From positions 310,001-374,000 of the forward strand of contig NZ_LMFQ01000001.1 of NCBI RefSeq assembly GCF_001426905.1: a DNA stretch of 64,000 nucleotides, read 5' to 3'. The position numbers were made by a program, and so were the translations under genes. The number at the start of each line of letters is the position of its first letter. The stretch's first letter is position 1. Below are positions 35,180 through 46,809 of this stretch, piece by piece. Origin of the DNA: Caulobacter sp. Root1455. Its GTDB lineage: Bacteria > Pseudomonadota > Alphaproteobacteria > Caulobacterales > Caulobacteraceae. Under the pieces are notes generated by a model. The model saw nothing but the letters and a program-made list of their open reading frames with translations, was not told the origin of the DNA and did no database searches.

Positions 35180-35275
35180 GAGTCTGATTAGACTCATTTC
35201 CCCAGGTTTGACCGGGGTTAACAGGCCGGTAACCATGCCCGTTCACCCCAGCGTAACCATCGAGACTCATGATTC
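35180..35275 (+). promoter_or_regulatory. ccrM control region: CtrA-like box and four GANTC sites
   Basis: GANTC sites occur at 35180 (GAGTC), 35191 (GACTC), 35264 (GACTC) and 35271 (GATTC). TTAA-N7-GTAAC at 35218-35233 resembles the CtrA consensus TTAA-N7-TTAAC, and two further GTAACC half sites follow (35229, 35253). In Caulobacter, ccrM is activated by CtrA and repressed by methylation of two leader GANTC sites, which the pair at 35264 and 35271 would match. Confidence 0.75.
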
Positions 35276-35291
35276 CGCTCAGTGTTTTTGA

Positions 35292-37006
<1,715 letters not shown>

Positions 37007-37083
37007 GGACGGCTCCTGGGCGCGTGACGGGCGCGGAGCTTGCCATCAAGGCCGCAGGTTGTCTTCAGACTCAATTCGCGCAG

Positions 37084-38139
37084 TCAGAGCAATCGCCGCG
37101 TCGCCAGGGCCGCCTTCAGGAACACGCTCGGCAAGGCCGACAGCCCCTCCCGCGGGGTCCAGACGAAGTCGCCTCCCCCCTCCGCCGCGAACACCCGCAG
37201 CGTCAGGGAAAAGTGGGTGAAGACGTGCTCGACCGCCCCCAGGTCGCGCCAGGCGCCGGCGGCGGGGGCGGCGGCGACCGCCTCCTCGTCCGTATACGGC
37301 GCGGCCCGCCAGTCGCTGGTCGGCAGGCCCAGCATGCCGCCCAGCAGGCCCTTGGGCGGGCGGCGGACCAGGGCCGTGGCGTCGCCGCGGGTCAGGACGT
37401 AGGCCACCCCGAACCGGCGCGGCCGGTCGGCCTTCCTGGTCTTGCGCGGATAGGTTTCCGGCGTGCCGGTCTTGAAGCCCTCGCACCAGGCCGAGATCGG
37501 GCAACGGTCGCACAGCGGGGCCTTGGGCCGGCAGACCGTGGCCCCCAGGTCCATCAGGGCCTGGGCCCAGTCGCCGGGGCGCCCGTAGCCCTTGGCGCCG
37601 GTGACCAGCTCGCCGGCCAGGCGCTTCAGCTCGGGCTTGGCGTCCGGCACGGGCTCTTCCACCGCGAACAGCCGGGCCATCACCCGCTCGACATTGCCGT
37701 CGACGACGTTGGCCGCTCGGTCGAAGGCGATGGCGGCCACGGCGGCGGCGGTGTAGGCGCCCACGCCCGGCAGGGCCCGCAAGGCCTCTTCGGTGTCGGG
37801 GAAAACGCCGCCGTGGTCGGCCGCCACGGCCCGGGCGCAGGCCAGCAGGTTGCGGGCCCGGGCGTAGTAGCCCAGCCCCGCCCAGGCGGCCATCAGGTCG
37901 CCGTCCTCGGCCGCCGCCAGGTCCAACACCGTCGGCCAGCGCCGGGTGAAGCTCAGGAAATAGGGCGTGGCGTGCGGCACGGTGGTCTGCTGCAGCATCA
38001 CCTCCGACAGCCAGACCCGGTAGGGATCGGAGCGCTGCCCGGCCTTGCCGGCCGCCGGCCCGGTCCGCCAGGCCAGGTCGCGCGCCTGGACGTCGTACCA
38101 GGCCAGCAGGGCGGCGCGGAGGGCGGGGATGTCGAGCAT
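37084..38139 (-). CDS. mutY: Adenine DNA glycosylase
   Basis: This 351-residue repair enzyme removes adenine mispaired with 8-oxoguanine. The catalytic Glu46 (SEVMLQQTTV) and Asp147 (VVDGNVERV) are present. The iron-sulfur ligands Cys203, 210, 213 and 219 have the C-x6-C-x2-C-x5-C spacing. A Nudix-like C-terminal domain for recognising 8-oxoguanine follows (KGLLGGMLGLPTSDW, EHVFTHFSLTL). The start at 38139 gives the family N-terminus. Confidence 0.95.
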   Translation of the reverse strand: MLDIPALRAALLAWYDVQARDLAWRTGPAAGKAGQRSDPYRVWLSEVMLQQTTVPHATPYFLSFTRRWPTVLDLAAAEDGDLMAAWAGLGYYARARNLLACARAVAADHGGVFPDTEEALRALPGVGAYTAAAVAAIAFDRAANVVDGNVERVMARLFAVEEPVPDAKPELKRLAGELVTGAKGYGRPGDWAQALMDLGATVCRPKAPLCDRCPISAWCEGFKTGTPETYPRKTRKADRPRRFGVAYVLTRGDATALVRRPPKGLLGGMLGLPTSDWRAAPYTDEEAVAAAPAAGAWRDLGAVEHVFTHFSLTLRVFAAEGGGDFVWTPREGLSALPSVFLKAALATRRLL

Positions 38140-38169
38140 GCTTGTCCTATGACAGAGCGTCCCCGAACT

Positions 38170-38271
38170 TGTCATCCCGGACAAGCGCGCAGCGCGCCGA
38201 TCCGGGACCGACGCGTGAACTCGGCGCTTCCGGCGGTCCCGGGTCTTCGCTTCGCTACGCCCGGGATGACA
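38170..38271. repeat. Family D palindromic intergenic element, copy 2
   Basis: This 102-bp unit is almost base for base the same as that at 17481-17588. It lies in the divergent gap between mutY and the DUF721 gene, so it may sit within or next to their promoters. Confidence 0.85.
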
Positions 38272-38321
38272 GACATTGTTGGCTGCTCCCGCCCGCGCCG
38301 TGCTTCTGCTACCCTCCCCTT

Positions 38322-38861
38322 ATGCGCCGCCCCCTGCCCACCGCGGAAGAAGCCCTCGAGATCCTCAAGCGTCGCCGCACGCGTCCGCAGAGGCGTCCGC
38401 CGCCGCCGGCCGGCAAGTCGCTGGCCCCGCTGATCAAGAAGCTGGACGAAAAGTTCGGCCAGGGCCCGGGCGTGCTGAAGGCTCGCTGGCGCGAGATCGT
38501 CGGCGAGACCCTGGCGCGCCGCACCGAACCCGTCCGGGTGATCAAGAGCCGCACCGGCGAGGGCGGCACCCTGGAGCTGCGGGTCGACGGACCGGTGGCC
38601 TCGCTGATCCAGCACCAGGCCCCGCAGATCACCCAGCGCCTGGACATGCTGCTGGGCAAGGGCGCGGTGACCAAGCTGCGCATCGTCCAGGGTCCGGTGA
38701 AGGTCCAGGCCGCGCCTGTCGCCCCCCGCCCCCGCCGCAAGCCGCCGCTGGACGCCGCCCAGGAACGCGACCTCGCCGACGGCCTGGCCGACCAGCCGGA
38801 GGGCGGGCTCAAGGAAGCCCTGCTGAAGCTGGGCCGCGGGGTGCTGCGCGATCCGCGCTGA
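38322..38861 (+). CDS. DUF721 / DciA-like protein
   Basis: This 179-residue basic protein carries the DUF721 core (VLKARWREIVGETLARRTEP, VDGPVASLIQHQAPQITQRL). This domain defines DciA, the replicative helicase loader of bacteria lacking DnaC. The C-terminal third is proline- and arginine-rich and likely disordered. An ATG at 38322 opens the gene. Role in helicase loading is inferred from the domain. Confidence 0.8.
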   Translation: MRRPLPTAEEALEILKRRRTRPQRRPPPPAGKSLAPLIKKLDEKFGQGPGVLKARWREIVGETLARRTEPVRVIKSRTGEGGTLELRVDGPVASLIQHQAPQITQRLDMLLGKGAVTKLRIVQGPVKVQAAPVAPRPRRKPPLDAAQERDLADGLADQPEGGLKEALLKLGRGVLRDPR

Positions 38862-38995
38862 AGGCGCGTCCGGCCGGTGCTGGATTGACAACCGGACGTC
38901 CGATAGGCTGATGCAACGCCTTATCCGCGCCCTTTTCACGCGACTAAAGAATCGCGCTTAACTTCACTGTTCACGCCTCTTCCAGGGAAGATCAC

Positions 38996-39631
38996 ATGCG
39001 TCCGATGACCCGCCGGCTTTTGACCGCCGTCGCCCTCACCGCCACTCTGGGCGTCGCGCTCGCCGGTTGCGACAAGAAGGAGTCGGTGTCCGCCGACGAC
39101 ATGTCGCTGGGCAATCCGAACGCCAAGGTCACGGTCGTCGAGTACGCCTCGGCCTCGTGCATCCACTGCGGCCGCTGGAACAACGAGGTCTTCCCGGCCT
39201 TCAAGGCCAAGTACATCGACACCGGCCGGGTCAACTACGTCTACCGTGAGTTCCTGACCGAGCCCGTGCAGGTGGCGTCCGCCTCGTTCCTGATGGCCCG
39301 CTGCGCCGGCAAGGACAAATATTTCTCGGTGCTGGACTCGGTCTACCACTCGCAGGAAGAGATGTTCACCACCGGCGACTATCGCGGCGTGCTGCTGCGC
39401 GTCGCCCAGTCGGCCGGCATGAGCGAAGCCCAGTTCACCAGCTGCGTCACCGACGAAAAGGCCCTCAAGGCCTTGAACGACCGGGTCGAGAAGTACCAGG
39501 CCTCCGCCAAGATCACCGGCACCCCGACCTTCATCATCAACGGCAAGAAGGCCGGCGGCGACGACGGCGGCGAGCAGTCGATGGCCCAGCTGGACGCCGC
39601 CATCGCCGCGGCGGAGGCGGCCGCGAAATGA
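38996..39631 (+). CDS. DsbA-like thioredoxin-fold lipoprotein
   Basis: This 211-residue periplasmic protein has a lipoprotein signal (hydrophobic h-region, then LAGC with Cys at about residue 24). The thiol active site CIHC is in YASASCIHCGRWNNEVFP, and a cis-proline region GTPTFIINGKKAGG follows. It should make or shuffle disulfides in the periplasm. It overlaps the next gene by four bases (ATGA). Confidence 0.9.
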   Translation: MRPMTRRLLTAVALTATLGVALAGCDKKESVSADDMSLGNPNAKVTVVEYASASCIHCGRWNNEVFPAFKAKYIDTGRVNYVYREFLTEPVQVASASFLMARCAGKDKYFSVLDSVYHSQEEMFTTGDYRGVLLRVAQSAGMSEAQFTSCVTDEKALKALNDRVEKYQASAKITGTPTFIINGKKAGGDDGGEQSMAQLDAAIAAAEAAAK

Positions 39632-40284
39632 TCATCGACCGGCGCGCCCTGATCGGGACCGGTTTGGCGGCCACGGGCTTGACCCTGGCCGCCGCGCCGA
39701 CGATCGCGCGCGCCGCGCCGCTGCCGGCGGCCGAGGGCGACATGGCCCTGGGTTCGCCCAAGGCCGGCGTGCAGGTGGTGGAGTACGCCTCGCTGTCCTG
39801 CAGCCATTGCGCCCACTGGAACAACGAGGTCTTCCCGGCCTTCAAGACGCGGTTCATCGACACCGGCAAGGTCCGGTACGTGTTTCGCGAATACCTGACC
39901 CAGCCCTACGCGTTCGCCGCCGCCGGCTACCTGTTGGCCCGGCGCGTGGGTCCGGCCCGCTACTTCGAGGTGATCGACACGATCTTCAAGCAGCAGGCCG
40001 CCATCTTCGACAGCGACGACCAGTGGGGCGGCCTACTGAAGATCGGCAAGGGCTTCGGCCTGACCGAGGCGCAGTTCACCGCGGCCCTGGAGGACAAGAA
40101 GGCCCTGGCCGTCGTCAACGCCCGGGTCGAGAAGGCCACGGTCCGCGACCAGATCGAAGTGACCCCCACCTTCTTCGTCAACGGCCAGCGCTACGAGGGC
40201 GGCCTGGCGATCGAGACCATGGCCGCCGCCATCGCCAAGGCGGCCGCCAGCAAGCCGGCCCCAAGCAAGCCGGTTAAGGGCTGA
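39628..40284 (+). CDS. DsbA-like thioredoxin-fold protein with Tat-like signal
   Basis: This 218-residue protein starts with a twin-arginine-like signal ([14 protein letters not shown]) and a cleavage site after about ARA. The active site is CSHC in [18 protein letters not shown], nearly the same context as in the preceding protein, so the two are tandem paralogues. The cis-proline region is [15 protein letters not shown]. The smc gene follows within 17 bases. The different export signals suggest distinct positions (lipid-anchored and free). Confidence 0.9.
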   Translation: MIIDRRALIGTGLAATGLTLAAAPTIARAAPLPAAEGDMALGSPKAGVQVVEYASLSCSHCAHWNNEVFPAFKTRFIDTGKVRYVFREYLTQPYAFAAAGYLLARRVGPARYFEVIDTIFKQQAAIFDSDDQWGGLLKIGKGFGLTEAQFTAALEDKKALAVVNARVEKATVRDQIEVTPTFFVNGQRYEGGLAIETMAAAIAKAAASKPAPSKPVKG

Positions 40285-40300
40285 GGGGCGGGCGGGCGCC

Positions 40301-43300
40301 GTGCAGTTCCAGCGTCTGCGCCTTCAAGGATTCAAATCCTTCGTCGAACCGACCGAGTTCCGGATCGAGCCCGGCCTGACGGGCGTCGTCGGGCCCAACG
40401 GCTGCGGCAAGTCCAACCTGCTGGAAGCCCTGCGCTGGGTGATGGGCGCCAACTCGGCCAAGGCCATGCGCGCGGGCGGCATGGACGACGTGATCTTCGC
40501 CGGCAGCGGCAATCGCCCGGCCCGCAACCACGCCGACGTCACCCTGACCATCGACAACGCCGAACGCACCGCCCCGGCCCAGTTCAATGACGACCCGGTG
40601 CTGGAGGTCGTGCGCCGCATCGACCGGGGCGAGGGCTCGACCTACCGCATCAACGGCCGCGAGGTCCGCGCGCGGGATGTCCAGCTGCTGTTCGCCGACG
40701 CCTCGACCGGGGCCAACTCGCCGGCCCTGGTCCGCCAGGGCCAGATCAGCGAGCTGATCGGCGCCAAGCCGCAGAACCGCCGCCGCATCCTGGAAGAGGC
40801 CGCCGGCGTCTCGGGTCTGCACACCCGCCGCCACGAGGCCGAGCTGAGGCTGCGCGCCGCCGAGGCCAATCTCTCGCGCCTCGAGGACGTGGCCGGCGAG
40901 CTGGAGACCGCCCTGAACCGGCTTCGCCGCGAAGCCCGGCAGGCCGAGAAGTACAAGCGCCTGTCGGCCGAGATCCGCGCCGTGCAGGGCGCCGTGCTCT
41001 ACACCCGCTGGACCGAGGCCCGCGACACCCTCAACCGCACCCAGAGCGACGCCACCGAAGCGGCCCGTAGCGTCGAGGACACCGCCCGCGCCGCCGCCGC
41101 GGCCCAGACCGCGATCCTGACGGCCGAGACCGCCATGCCGCCGCTGCGCGAGGAAGCCTCGATCGCCCAGGCCGTCCTGGGCCAGCTGGCCATCCAGAAG
41201 GACCGGGCCGAGCGCGAGTCCCAGGCGGCGGCCGCCGAGTTCGAACGGCTGTCGGCCGACCTGACCCGCATCGACGACGACCGGGCGCGCGAGGCGCAGG
41301 GCCTGCAGGACGCCGTCCAGGCCCTGGCCCGCGCCGACGCCGAGCTGACCGAGCTGCGCGCCCAGATGGCCGCCGCCCCGGCGCGCGGGCCCGAGCTGGC
41401 CGCCGCCGCCAAGGCCGCCGAGGAGGCGCGCGCCAAGGCCGACGCCGAGGTCGAGCAGCTGGCCGCCCGCGCCGCCGCCGAGGACGCCCGGGCCCGCGCC
41501 GCCGCCCAGCGCCTGGCCGAGGCCGAGAGCCGTCTGGCCCGCACCGTCCGCGCCCTGGACCAGGCCAAGTCCGAACGCGCCGCCGTCGGCCCCGTGGTCG
41601 ACCCGGCCGCCGCCGAGGCCCGCCAGCGCTTCGCCAACGCCGAGGCCGGTCTGGCGTCAGCCCGGCAGGCGCTCGAGGAAGCCGAGGCCGTCCGCGTCAA
41701 GGCCGCCGCCGCCGAGGCCCAGTCCCGCGACCTGGCCCGCAAGGTCGAGGACCAGCTGGGCCGCCTGCGCACCGAGGCCCGCGGCCTGGCCCAGCTGACC
41801 GCCCCGCGCGCCAAGAGCGGCTTCTCGCCGGCCCTGGACGCGGTGACGCCCGAGAAGGGCTACGGCGCCGCCCTGGCCGCCGCCCTGGGCGACGACCTGG
41901 AGGCGGCGCTCGACTCCCGCGCCCCGTCGTTCTGGGCGGGCGGAGAGGCCTCCGCCGTCGCCTGGCCGGAGGGCGCGACGCCGCTGGCCCCGCTGATCAA
42001 GGCCCCGCCGGAACTGGCCGCCCGGCTGTCGCACGTGGCCGTGGTCGCCCGGACCGACGGCGACCGCCTGGCCAGGAGCCTGCCCGTCGGCGCGCGGCTG
42101 GTCTCCAAGGAAGGCGACCTGTGGCGCTGGGACGGCTTCGTGGCCCGCGCCGACGCGCCCAAGCCCGCCGCCGTCCGCCTGGAGCAGCGCACCCGCCTGG
42201 CCGAGGTCGAGGCCGAGATCGACCAGGTCGCGCCGCGCGCCGAGGCCGCGACCGCCGCCCTGAAGACCGCCGCCGACGCCCTGCGAGTGGCCGAGGAAAC
42301 GCTCCGGGACAAGCGCCGGGGTCCGCCCGAGGCCGAGCGCCTGCTGACCGGGGCCCGCGAGGCCGTGACCCGCTACGAGCGCGAGGCCGCCCAGCGCGAG
42401 GCCCGCGCCCAGTCGCTGGACGACACCATCGCCCGCTTCGAGGCCGAACGGGTCGAGGCCGACACGGCCCTGGCCGCCGTCCGGGCCGAGACCGCCGAGG
42501 CCGAAAGCGTCGCCGACCTGGCCCCGCTGCTGGCCGCCGCCCGCCAGGCCGCGACCGCCGCGCGGGAAGCCGCCGCCGCCGCCCGCTCGGCCCTGGACCA
42601 GGAGACCCGCGAGACCGCCGGCCGCCAGCGCCGCCTGGAGACCCTGGAGCGCGACCACGCCGACTGGGCCAAGCGCCGCGAAGCCTCGGCCAGGCGCGAG
42701 ACCAGCTTGGACGCCGACCGGGTCAAGGCCGCCGCCGCCCTGGAGGCCGCCCGCGAGGCCCCGACCGTGCTGGCCGAGAAGCTGGTGGTGATCGTCGAAC
42801 AGTTCGCCGCCGCCGAGGACCGCCGCGCCAAGGCCTCGGACGCCCTGGAGGCCGCCGAGACCGCCCGCCTCGCCGCCGACCGCGCCGCCCGCGCCGCCGA
42901 GCAGGCCGCCTCGGAGGCCCGCGAGAAGCGCGCCGCCCTGGTCGCCACCCTGGACGCCGTCCGCGACCGCTTCGCCGAGGTGGCCGGGGCCATCCGCGAA
43001 CAGGCCCGGATGGAGCCCGAGGAGCTGGGCCGTCACGTGGCCGGCGAGGCCGTGGCCGTGCCCAAGGACGCGGCGGGCGTGGAAGCTCACCTGTTCGCCC
43101 TCGAACGAGAGCGCGACGCCATCGGTCCGGTGAACCTCCGCGCCGAGGAGGAGGCCAACGAATACGCCGCGCGGCTGGAGACCATGCGCACCGAGCGGGC
43201 CGACCTGTCGGGTGCGGTGAGCAAGCTGCGGGCCGGGATCGAGGAGCTGAACGCCGAGGGCCGCGAGCGCCTGCTGGCGGCGTTCGAAGTGATCAACGCC

Positions 43301-43747
43301 CACTTCCAGACCCTCTTCCAGGCCCTGTTCGGCGGCGGCCAGGCCGAACTGCGGCTGGTCGAGAACGACGATCCGCTGGAGGCCGGCCTGGAGATCTTCG
43401 CCTGCCCGCCCGGCAAGCGCATGGCCTCGATGAGCCTGATGAGCGGCGGCGAGCAGGCCCTGACCGCCAGCGCCCTGATCTTCGGCGTCTTCCTGGCCAA
43501 CCCGGCCCCGATCTGCGTGCTGGACGAAGTCGACGCGCCGCTCGATGACGCCAATGTCGACCGCTACTGCAACATGCTGGACGAGATGCGCCGGCGGACC
43601 AAGACGCGGTTCATCGCCATCACCCACAATCCGGTGACCATGAGCCGGATGGACCGGTTGTTCGGGGTGACCATGGCCGAGCGCGGCGTCAGCCAGCTGG
43701 TCAGCGTGGATCTGAGCACCGCGGAGCAGCTGGTGGCGGCGCAATAG
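40301..43747 (+). CDS. smc: Chromosome segregation ATPase SMC
   Basis: This 1148-residue protein is the core of bacterial condensin. The N-terminal ATPase half has Walker [10 protein letters not shown] (residues 31-39). A long Ala/Arg/Glu-rich coiled coil is interrupted by a hinge near residues 500-650. The C-terminal half carries the signature [11 protein letters not shown] and Walker [18 protein letters not shown]. The start is GTG at 40301. Both coiled-coil arms are very alanine-rich. It is the last gene of an operon with two DsbA-like genes. Confidence 0.95.
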   Translation: MQFQRLRLQGFKSFVEPTEFRIEPGLTGVVGPNGCGKSNLLEALRWVMGANSAKAMRAGGMDDVIFAGSGNRPARNHADVTLTIDNAERTAPAQFNDDPVLEVVRRIDRGEGSTYRINGREVRARDVQLLFADASTGANSPALVRQGQISELIGAKPQNRRRILEEAAGVSGLHTRRHEAELRLRAAEANLSRLEDVAGELETALNRLRREARQAEKYKRLSAEIRAVQGAVLYTRWTEARDTLNRTQSDATEAARSVEDTARAAAAAQTAILTAETAMPPLREEASIAQAVLGQLAIQKDRAERESQAAAAEFERLSADLTRIDDDRAREAQGLQDAVQALARADAELTELRAQMAAAPARGPELAAAAKAAEEARAKADAEVEQLAARAAAEDARARAAAQRLAEAESRLARTVRALDQAKSERAAVGPVVDPAAAEARQRFANAEAGLASARQALEEAEAVRVKAAAAEAQSRDLARKVEDQLGRLRTEARGLAQLTAPRAKSGFSPALDAVTPEKGYGAALAAALGDDLEAALDSRAPSFWAGGEASAVAWPEGATPLAPLIKAPPELAARLSHVAVVARTDGDRLARSLPVGARLVSKEGDLWRWDGFVARADAPKPAAVRLEQRTRLAEVEAEIDQVAPRAEAATAALKTAADALRVAEETLRDKRRGPPEAERLLTGAREAVTRYEREAAQREARAQSLDDTIARFEAERVEADTALAAVRAETAEAESVADLAPLLAAARQAATAAREAAAAARSALDQETRETAGRQRRLETLERDHADWAKRREASARRETSLDADRVKAAAALEAAREAPTVLAEKLVVIVEQFAAAEDRRAKASDALEAAETARLAADRAARAAEQAASEAREKRAALVATLDAVRDRFAEVAGAIREQARMEPEELGRHVAGEAVAVPKDAAGVEAHLFALERERDAIGPVNLRAEEEANEYAARLETMRTERADLSGAVSKLRAGIEELNAEGRERLLAAFEVINAHFQTLFQALFGGGQAELRLVENDDPLEAGLEIFACPPGKRMASMSLMSGGEQALTASALIFGVFLANPAPICVLDEVDAPLDDANVDRYCNMLDEMRRRTKTRFIAITHNPVTMSRMDRLFGVTMAERGVSQLVSVDLSTAEQLVAAQ

Positions 43748-43761
43748 CGCGGCGGCTCACT

Positions 43762-43885
43762 CACTTGCCCCCACCTGACGGCTTCGCCGTCTGTCCGCCC
43801 CCATAGGGGGCGGAGGAGGTGCGCACGGCCTCCTCTTCCCCCTCTGGGGGAAGACGGTCGCGAAGCGACCCGTAGGGGGCAAGTG
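43762..43885. repeat. Family B palindromic intergenic element, copy 3
   Basis: This 124-bp unit is bounded by CACTTGCCCCC and GGGGGCAAGTG and closely matches copy 1. It lies between the convergent smc and DUF6481-type genes. Confidence 0.85.
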
Positions 43886-43919
43886 CTAGCCGCCGAAAAG
43901 GTCGGCGGCAGTCCCAAAA

Positions 43920-44249
43920 TTACTTCTGGCGGGCCTTGCGGGCGGCGTACTTGGCGTCGCGGGCGGCCTTCTGCTCGGCTTGGGTCAGGGCCTTGCGTTC
44001 CTTGCGGTCGGCGCGCTTCTCGGCCAGGGCCGCTTCTTCGCGCGCCAGGATTTCCTGACGGGCGGCTTCCTTGATCGCGGCGCGTTCGGCGCGGACACGT
44101 TCCAGCTCGGCTTCGCGCTCGGCGTGGCGCTGCTCGAAGTTGGGGTCCTGAACGGTGGGCTTCACCTTCATCTTGGCCAGCATGGCCTTCTTGGCTTCGG
44201 CGGCGGCGGTGATGCGATCGGCGAAGCCGGTGTTCTTCAGATGCGACAT
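43920..44249 (-). CDS. Highly charged coiled-coil protein, DUF6481-like
   Basis: This 109-residue protein is dominated by Ala, Glu, Lys and Arg in one long predicted helix (ERVRAERAAIKEAARQEILA and following). It starts MSHLKNTGFADRI, a conserved entry in alphaproteobacterial proteins of this type. The ATG at 44249 is preceded by AGAAGA. Function unknown. It could bind nucleic acid by charge. Confidence 0.75.
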   Translation of the reverse strand: MSHLKNTGFADRITAAAEAKKAMLAKMKVKPTVQDPNFEQRHAEREAELERVRAERAAIKEAARQEILAREEAALAEKRADRKERKALTQAEQKAARDAKYAARKARQK

Positions 44250-44313
44250 GAATCTTCTGGTTGGTGGAAAGTGCGCTCCTAAGACCCCAAAACGCCGGGA
44301 AAAGCAATTGACG

Positions 44314-44354
44314 ATCCCCGGCGCGAATGGACACAGGCCCATCGCGCCGGGGAT
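44314..44354. terminator. Hairpin between the secreted-protein and DUF6481-type genes
   Basis: ATCCCCGGCGCG and CGCGCCGGGGAT form a perfect 12-bp stem with a 17-base loop, 9 bp beyond the stop of the secreted-protein gene. No strong T-run follows on the minus strand, so it may act as a processing or attenuating hairpin. Confidence 0.45.
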
Positions 44355-44363
44355 TTCGGGCCT

Positions 44364-46340
44364 TTATTTCTCGATCCGATAAACGGCGTAGCTGTGCGGC
44401 GCGACGGCGGCGGCGAACTCGGTGCGGGCCGGCACGCCCTGGCGGCGCCAGGCGTCGGCCTTGCTGTCGGCGGGCTTGGCCTCGACCAGCTTGCCGCTGG
44501 TCATGTCGCGCAGCTTCACCCCCGCGCCCAGCAGCGACAGGTTCACGTCCGTGTCGTCGTCGCGGAACGACTGCACCACGAAGGTCCCGTTGTCGTAGGC
44601 GAACAGGCTGACCCGGTCCGGCGCGTCCAGCCGGACCGGGAAGTCGCGCTGCAGGTAGCGCTTGATCTCGGTCGTCACGCCCTGGGGCAGGTTGTAGAGG
44701 TCGCCCGGGTTCTCCGGCATGGTGATCACATAGAGCACCCCGCCGCCGTAGCGGTTCATCAGCAGGATGGGGAAGCCCTTGGCGTTGGCCACGCCCCGGA
44801 TGATCCCCCAGCTGTCGTTGGTGTAGAAGGCCAGTTCCGGAAACAGCACCGGCGGATTGTCGCGCTTGGGGTCGTTCAGGCTCTCGCCGTTGCCCGCGCC
44901 GTAGCCGTTGAGGAAGTCGTGCAGGGCCACCTTGCGGCCGGTGTCGCGCACCTCGAGGATGTCCTCGATGCCCTTGCCCTGCAGCGCCCCCAGCAGGCCC
45001 GAGGTGATGAACACCGTCTTGCCGGCCAGCAGGTTGCCCTTGATCTCCTCGACGATCCTGGGGTCCTTGGCCGCCGCCTGGGTCAGCAGGGCGACGTCGG
45101 CGTTCTTGGGGAAGTTGGGCGACAGCTCGATCGGAATGCCGATATTGCCCAGATAGTTGTGCAGGAAGTCCTCGCCCGACGACTGGTAGGGCTTGTACGA
45201 CGCGACGCCGATCGGCCGGCCCAGATAGCCCAGGTCCTTGTCGATCTTCTCCAGCGACCAGCCGGCCGCGCGGCCCCAGCCGGGACCCGGGTCATTGGCC
45301 TGGCCCGAGGGCTTGTAGCTGGCGACCATCGCCTTCCAGTCGAAGCTGGTGGCCTTGTCCTTCCACGGACGCGCGCCCGGCTCGACGGCCTTCGCCTCGT
45401 TCATCGGCCGCCAGTTGAACAGGGTGATCTCCGGCGCCTTGGCCAGCAGGGTGTCCCACAGCTGCTCGGCGTAGCGGTCGACATACAGGGTCGAGAAGGT
45501 GTCGACCCAGCCGCCGCCGTTGCCCTTGCCGCCGTTGGAGCCGACCGGGCGGATGTTGTCGAAGTAGCGGATGATCGAATAGCTCTCGTACTGCTGCAGC
45601 AGCTGATCGGTGACCACCGGGTCGCGGGTCTCGGTGCCGGTGTAGATGCCGTCGAACATCTGCGACTGCTTCTCCAGGTCGTAGCCGGTGCCTTGGAAGT
45701 GCTCGTACCAGTTGGGGTACTTGATGATCATCCGCACCTTGGGATTGACCGCCTTGGCCGGGCCCAGGACCAGGTCCTGGCTAACCTTGCGCATGGTCTC
45801 CAGCCGGTACTGGGTCCAGGATCGGTCGCCCTTGGCGGCGATGTCGGCCGGGCTCTTGGACGTGTAGAAGAAGAAGTCGTCGAGGATCACCTCGTCGAAG
45901 TGCTTGGCCGCCAGGCGCACCGCCTTCTCGCACTCGGCCCGGTGGGCGGGGTTCTCGTAGTCGAAGGTGCCGAACTGGCCGCCCTCGCCGCCGGTCGCCA
46001 GGGTGATCCCGCCGGCCACCGTGACGCCGCGCTCCTCGAACCAGCCCTTGACCCGCTCGATCTGCTCGTCGGTGGCGAAGTTGCTGCTGCGGTAGACCTC
46101 CAGATAGACCTTGTCGAAGTGCAGCTGGCGGCTGGCGCGCTCGAACTCGCGGTCGAAGGTGGCCTTGTCGGCCAGCTCCTTGGCGTTGTTGACGGCGATG
46201 TAGATGGCGGCGTGGAAGTTCTTGTAGGCCGGCAGGGGCTGGGCGGCCGGAGCGGCCTGGGCGCTGGACGACAGCCCGGCGGGGGCGAGGATCGCCAACA
46301 GCGCCGCGGCGCCGAGCAGGTTTCCGGTCAGGCGGATCAT
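44364..46340 (-). CDS. Large secreted protein, possible glycoside hydrolase
   Basis: This 658-residue protein has a signal peptide (LTGNLLGAAALLAILAPAGL, cleavage near AQAAP). The first 330 residues read like a TIM-barrel (AAIYIAVNN, VYLEVYRSSN, EVILDDFFFYTSKS, RMIIKYPNWYEHFQ, ITLFNWRPMN), with acidic residues at strand ends. Later parts contain a flavodoxin- or GATase-like section and a beta domain ending YAVYRIEK. GAGGGAAG precedes the ATG at 46340. I do not recognise a named family. A polysaccharide-processing role is plausible. Confidence 0.7.
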   Translation of the reverse strand: MIRLTGNLLGAAALLAILAPAGLSSSAQAAPAAQPLPAYKNFHAAIYIAVNNAKELADKATFDREFERASRQLHFDKVYLEVYRSSNFATDEQIERVKGWFEERGVTVAGGITLATGGEGGQFGTFDYENPAHRAECEKAVRLAAKHFDEVILDDFFFYTSKSPADIAAKGDRSWTQYRLETMRKVSQDLVLGPAKAVNPKVRMIIKYPNWYEHFQGTGYDLEKQSQMFDGIYTGTETRDPVVTDQLLQQYESYSIIRYFDNIRPVGSNGGKGNGGGWVDTFSTLYVDRYAEQLWDTLLAKAPEITLFNWRPMNEAKAVEPGARPWKDKATSFDWKAMVASYKPSGQANDPGPGWGRAAGWSLEKIDKDLGYLGRPIGVASYKPYQSSGEDFLHNYLGNIGIPIELSPNFPKNADVALLTQAAAKDPRIVEEIKGNLLAGKTVFITSGLLGALQGKGIEDILEVRDTGRKVALHDFLNGYGAGNGESLNDPKRDNPPVLFPELAFYTNDSWGIIRGVANAKGFPILLMNRYGGGVLYVITMPENPGDLYNLPQGVTTEIKRYLQRDFPVRLDAPDRVSLFAYDNGTFVVQSFRDDDTDVNLSLLGAGVKLRDMTSGKLVEAKPADSKADAWRRQGVPARTEFAAAVAPHSYAVYRIEK

Positions 46341-46411
46341 GGCGTGTTCTTCCCTCGATGAGCCCTTCGCCGGCGCATCGAGGCGACCGGTCATGGTTGC
46401 GGTAACACTGG

Positions 46412-46426
46412 ATTGGTATGACGAAT
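46412..46426. promoter_or_regulatory. GntR-like operator candidate
   Basis: ATTGGTATGACGAAT has ATT-x-GT-N3-AC-x-AAT symmetry, the shape of a FadR/GntR site. It lies 72 bp upstream of the secreted-protein start. No GntR gene is in the window. Confidence 0.35.
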
Positions 46427-46690
46427 GTTGCGAGGGGAATTTTCGCGAAGACGGCGAAGGCTCCCTCCGGCCCCGCGAGGCGCCTCTCTCCGAGGAGAGG
46501 ATCCAGAGCGCCGGATGCTTCGCTTTGGAGGCGCTGTCGCGGAGCGGCCGGGAGGTCTTTCCTGGGCCTGATCCGTCCCCTTACGTAGAAATCCGGCGAA
46601 ATCGCGGTTGACCTTGCGGCGCCGATCGGGGCTTGAAGGACGGACTTGCCGACACTCACCGGAATTTCGCGAAAAGCCGTTATAAAACTG

Positions 46691-46742
46691 CAACTTGACG
46701 GATATTTTCCCCAACTTGACGCACTGCGGCGCGATCTATAGG
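46691..46742 (+). promoter_or_regulatory. Promoter region of the F0 ATP synthase operon
   Basis: CAACTTGACG occurs twice, at 46691-46700 and 46712-46721, exactly 21 bp apart. The second TTGACG is followed after 15 bp by TATAGG. This gives a sigma-70-like promoter about 65 bp before atpI, with the first copy acting as an alternative -35 or an activator site. Confidence 0.5.
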
Positions 46743-46809
46743 TTCCGCCGCGATCAAGCTGGGTCTGGGGGACGGCTCTCTCGGGCCATCGCAGGACCCT
46801 ACAACTCCA

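Larger units (their letters stand above)
46341..46809. other. Divergent promoter region between the secreted-protein gene and the ATP synthase operon
   Basis: This 469-bp gap holds no convincing gene. It contains a GntR-like half-palindrome (46412-46426), an imperfect GC-rich inverted repeat around 46460-46560, and an ATP synthase promoter (46691-46742) described separately. Confidence 0.6.

Noticed and set aside
41657..43744. 695-codon frame antisense to smc
   Set aside because: A shadow of the alanine-rich coiled coil of SMC. Composition is Gly/Gln/Val repeats.
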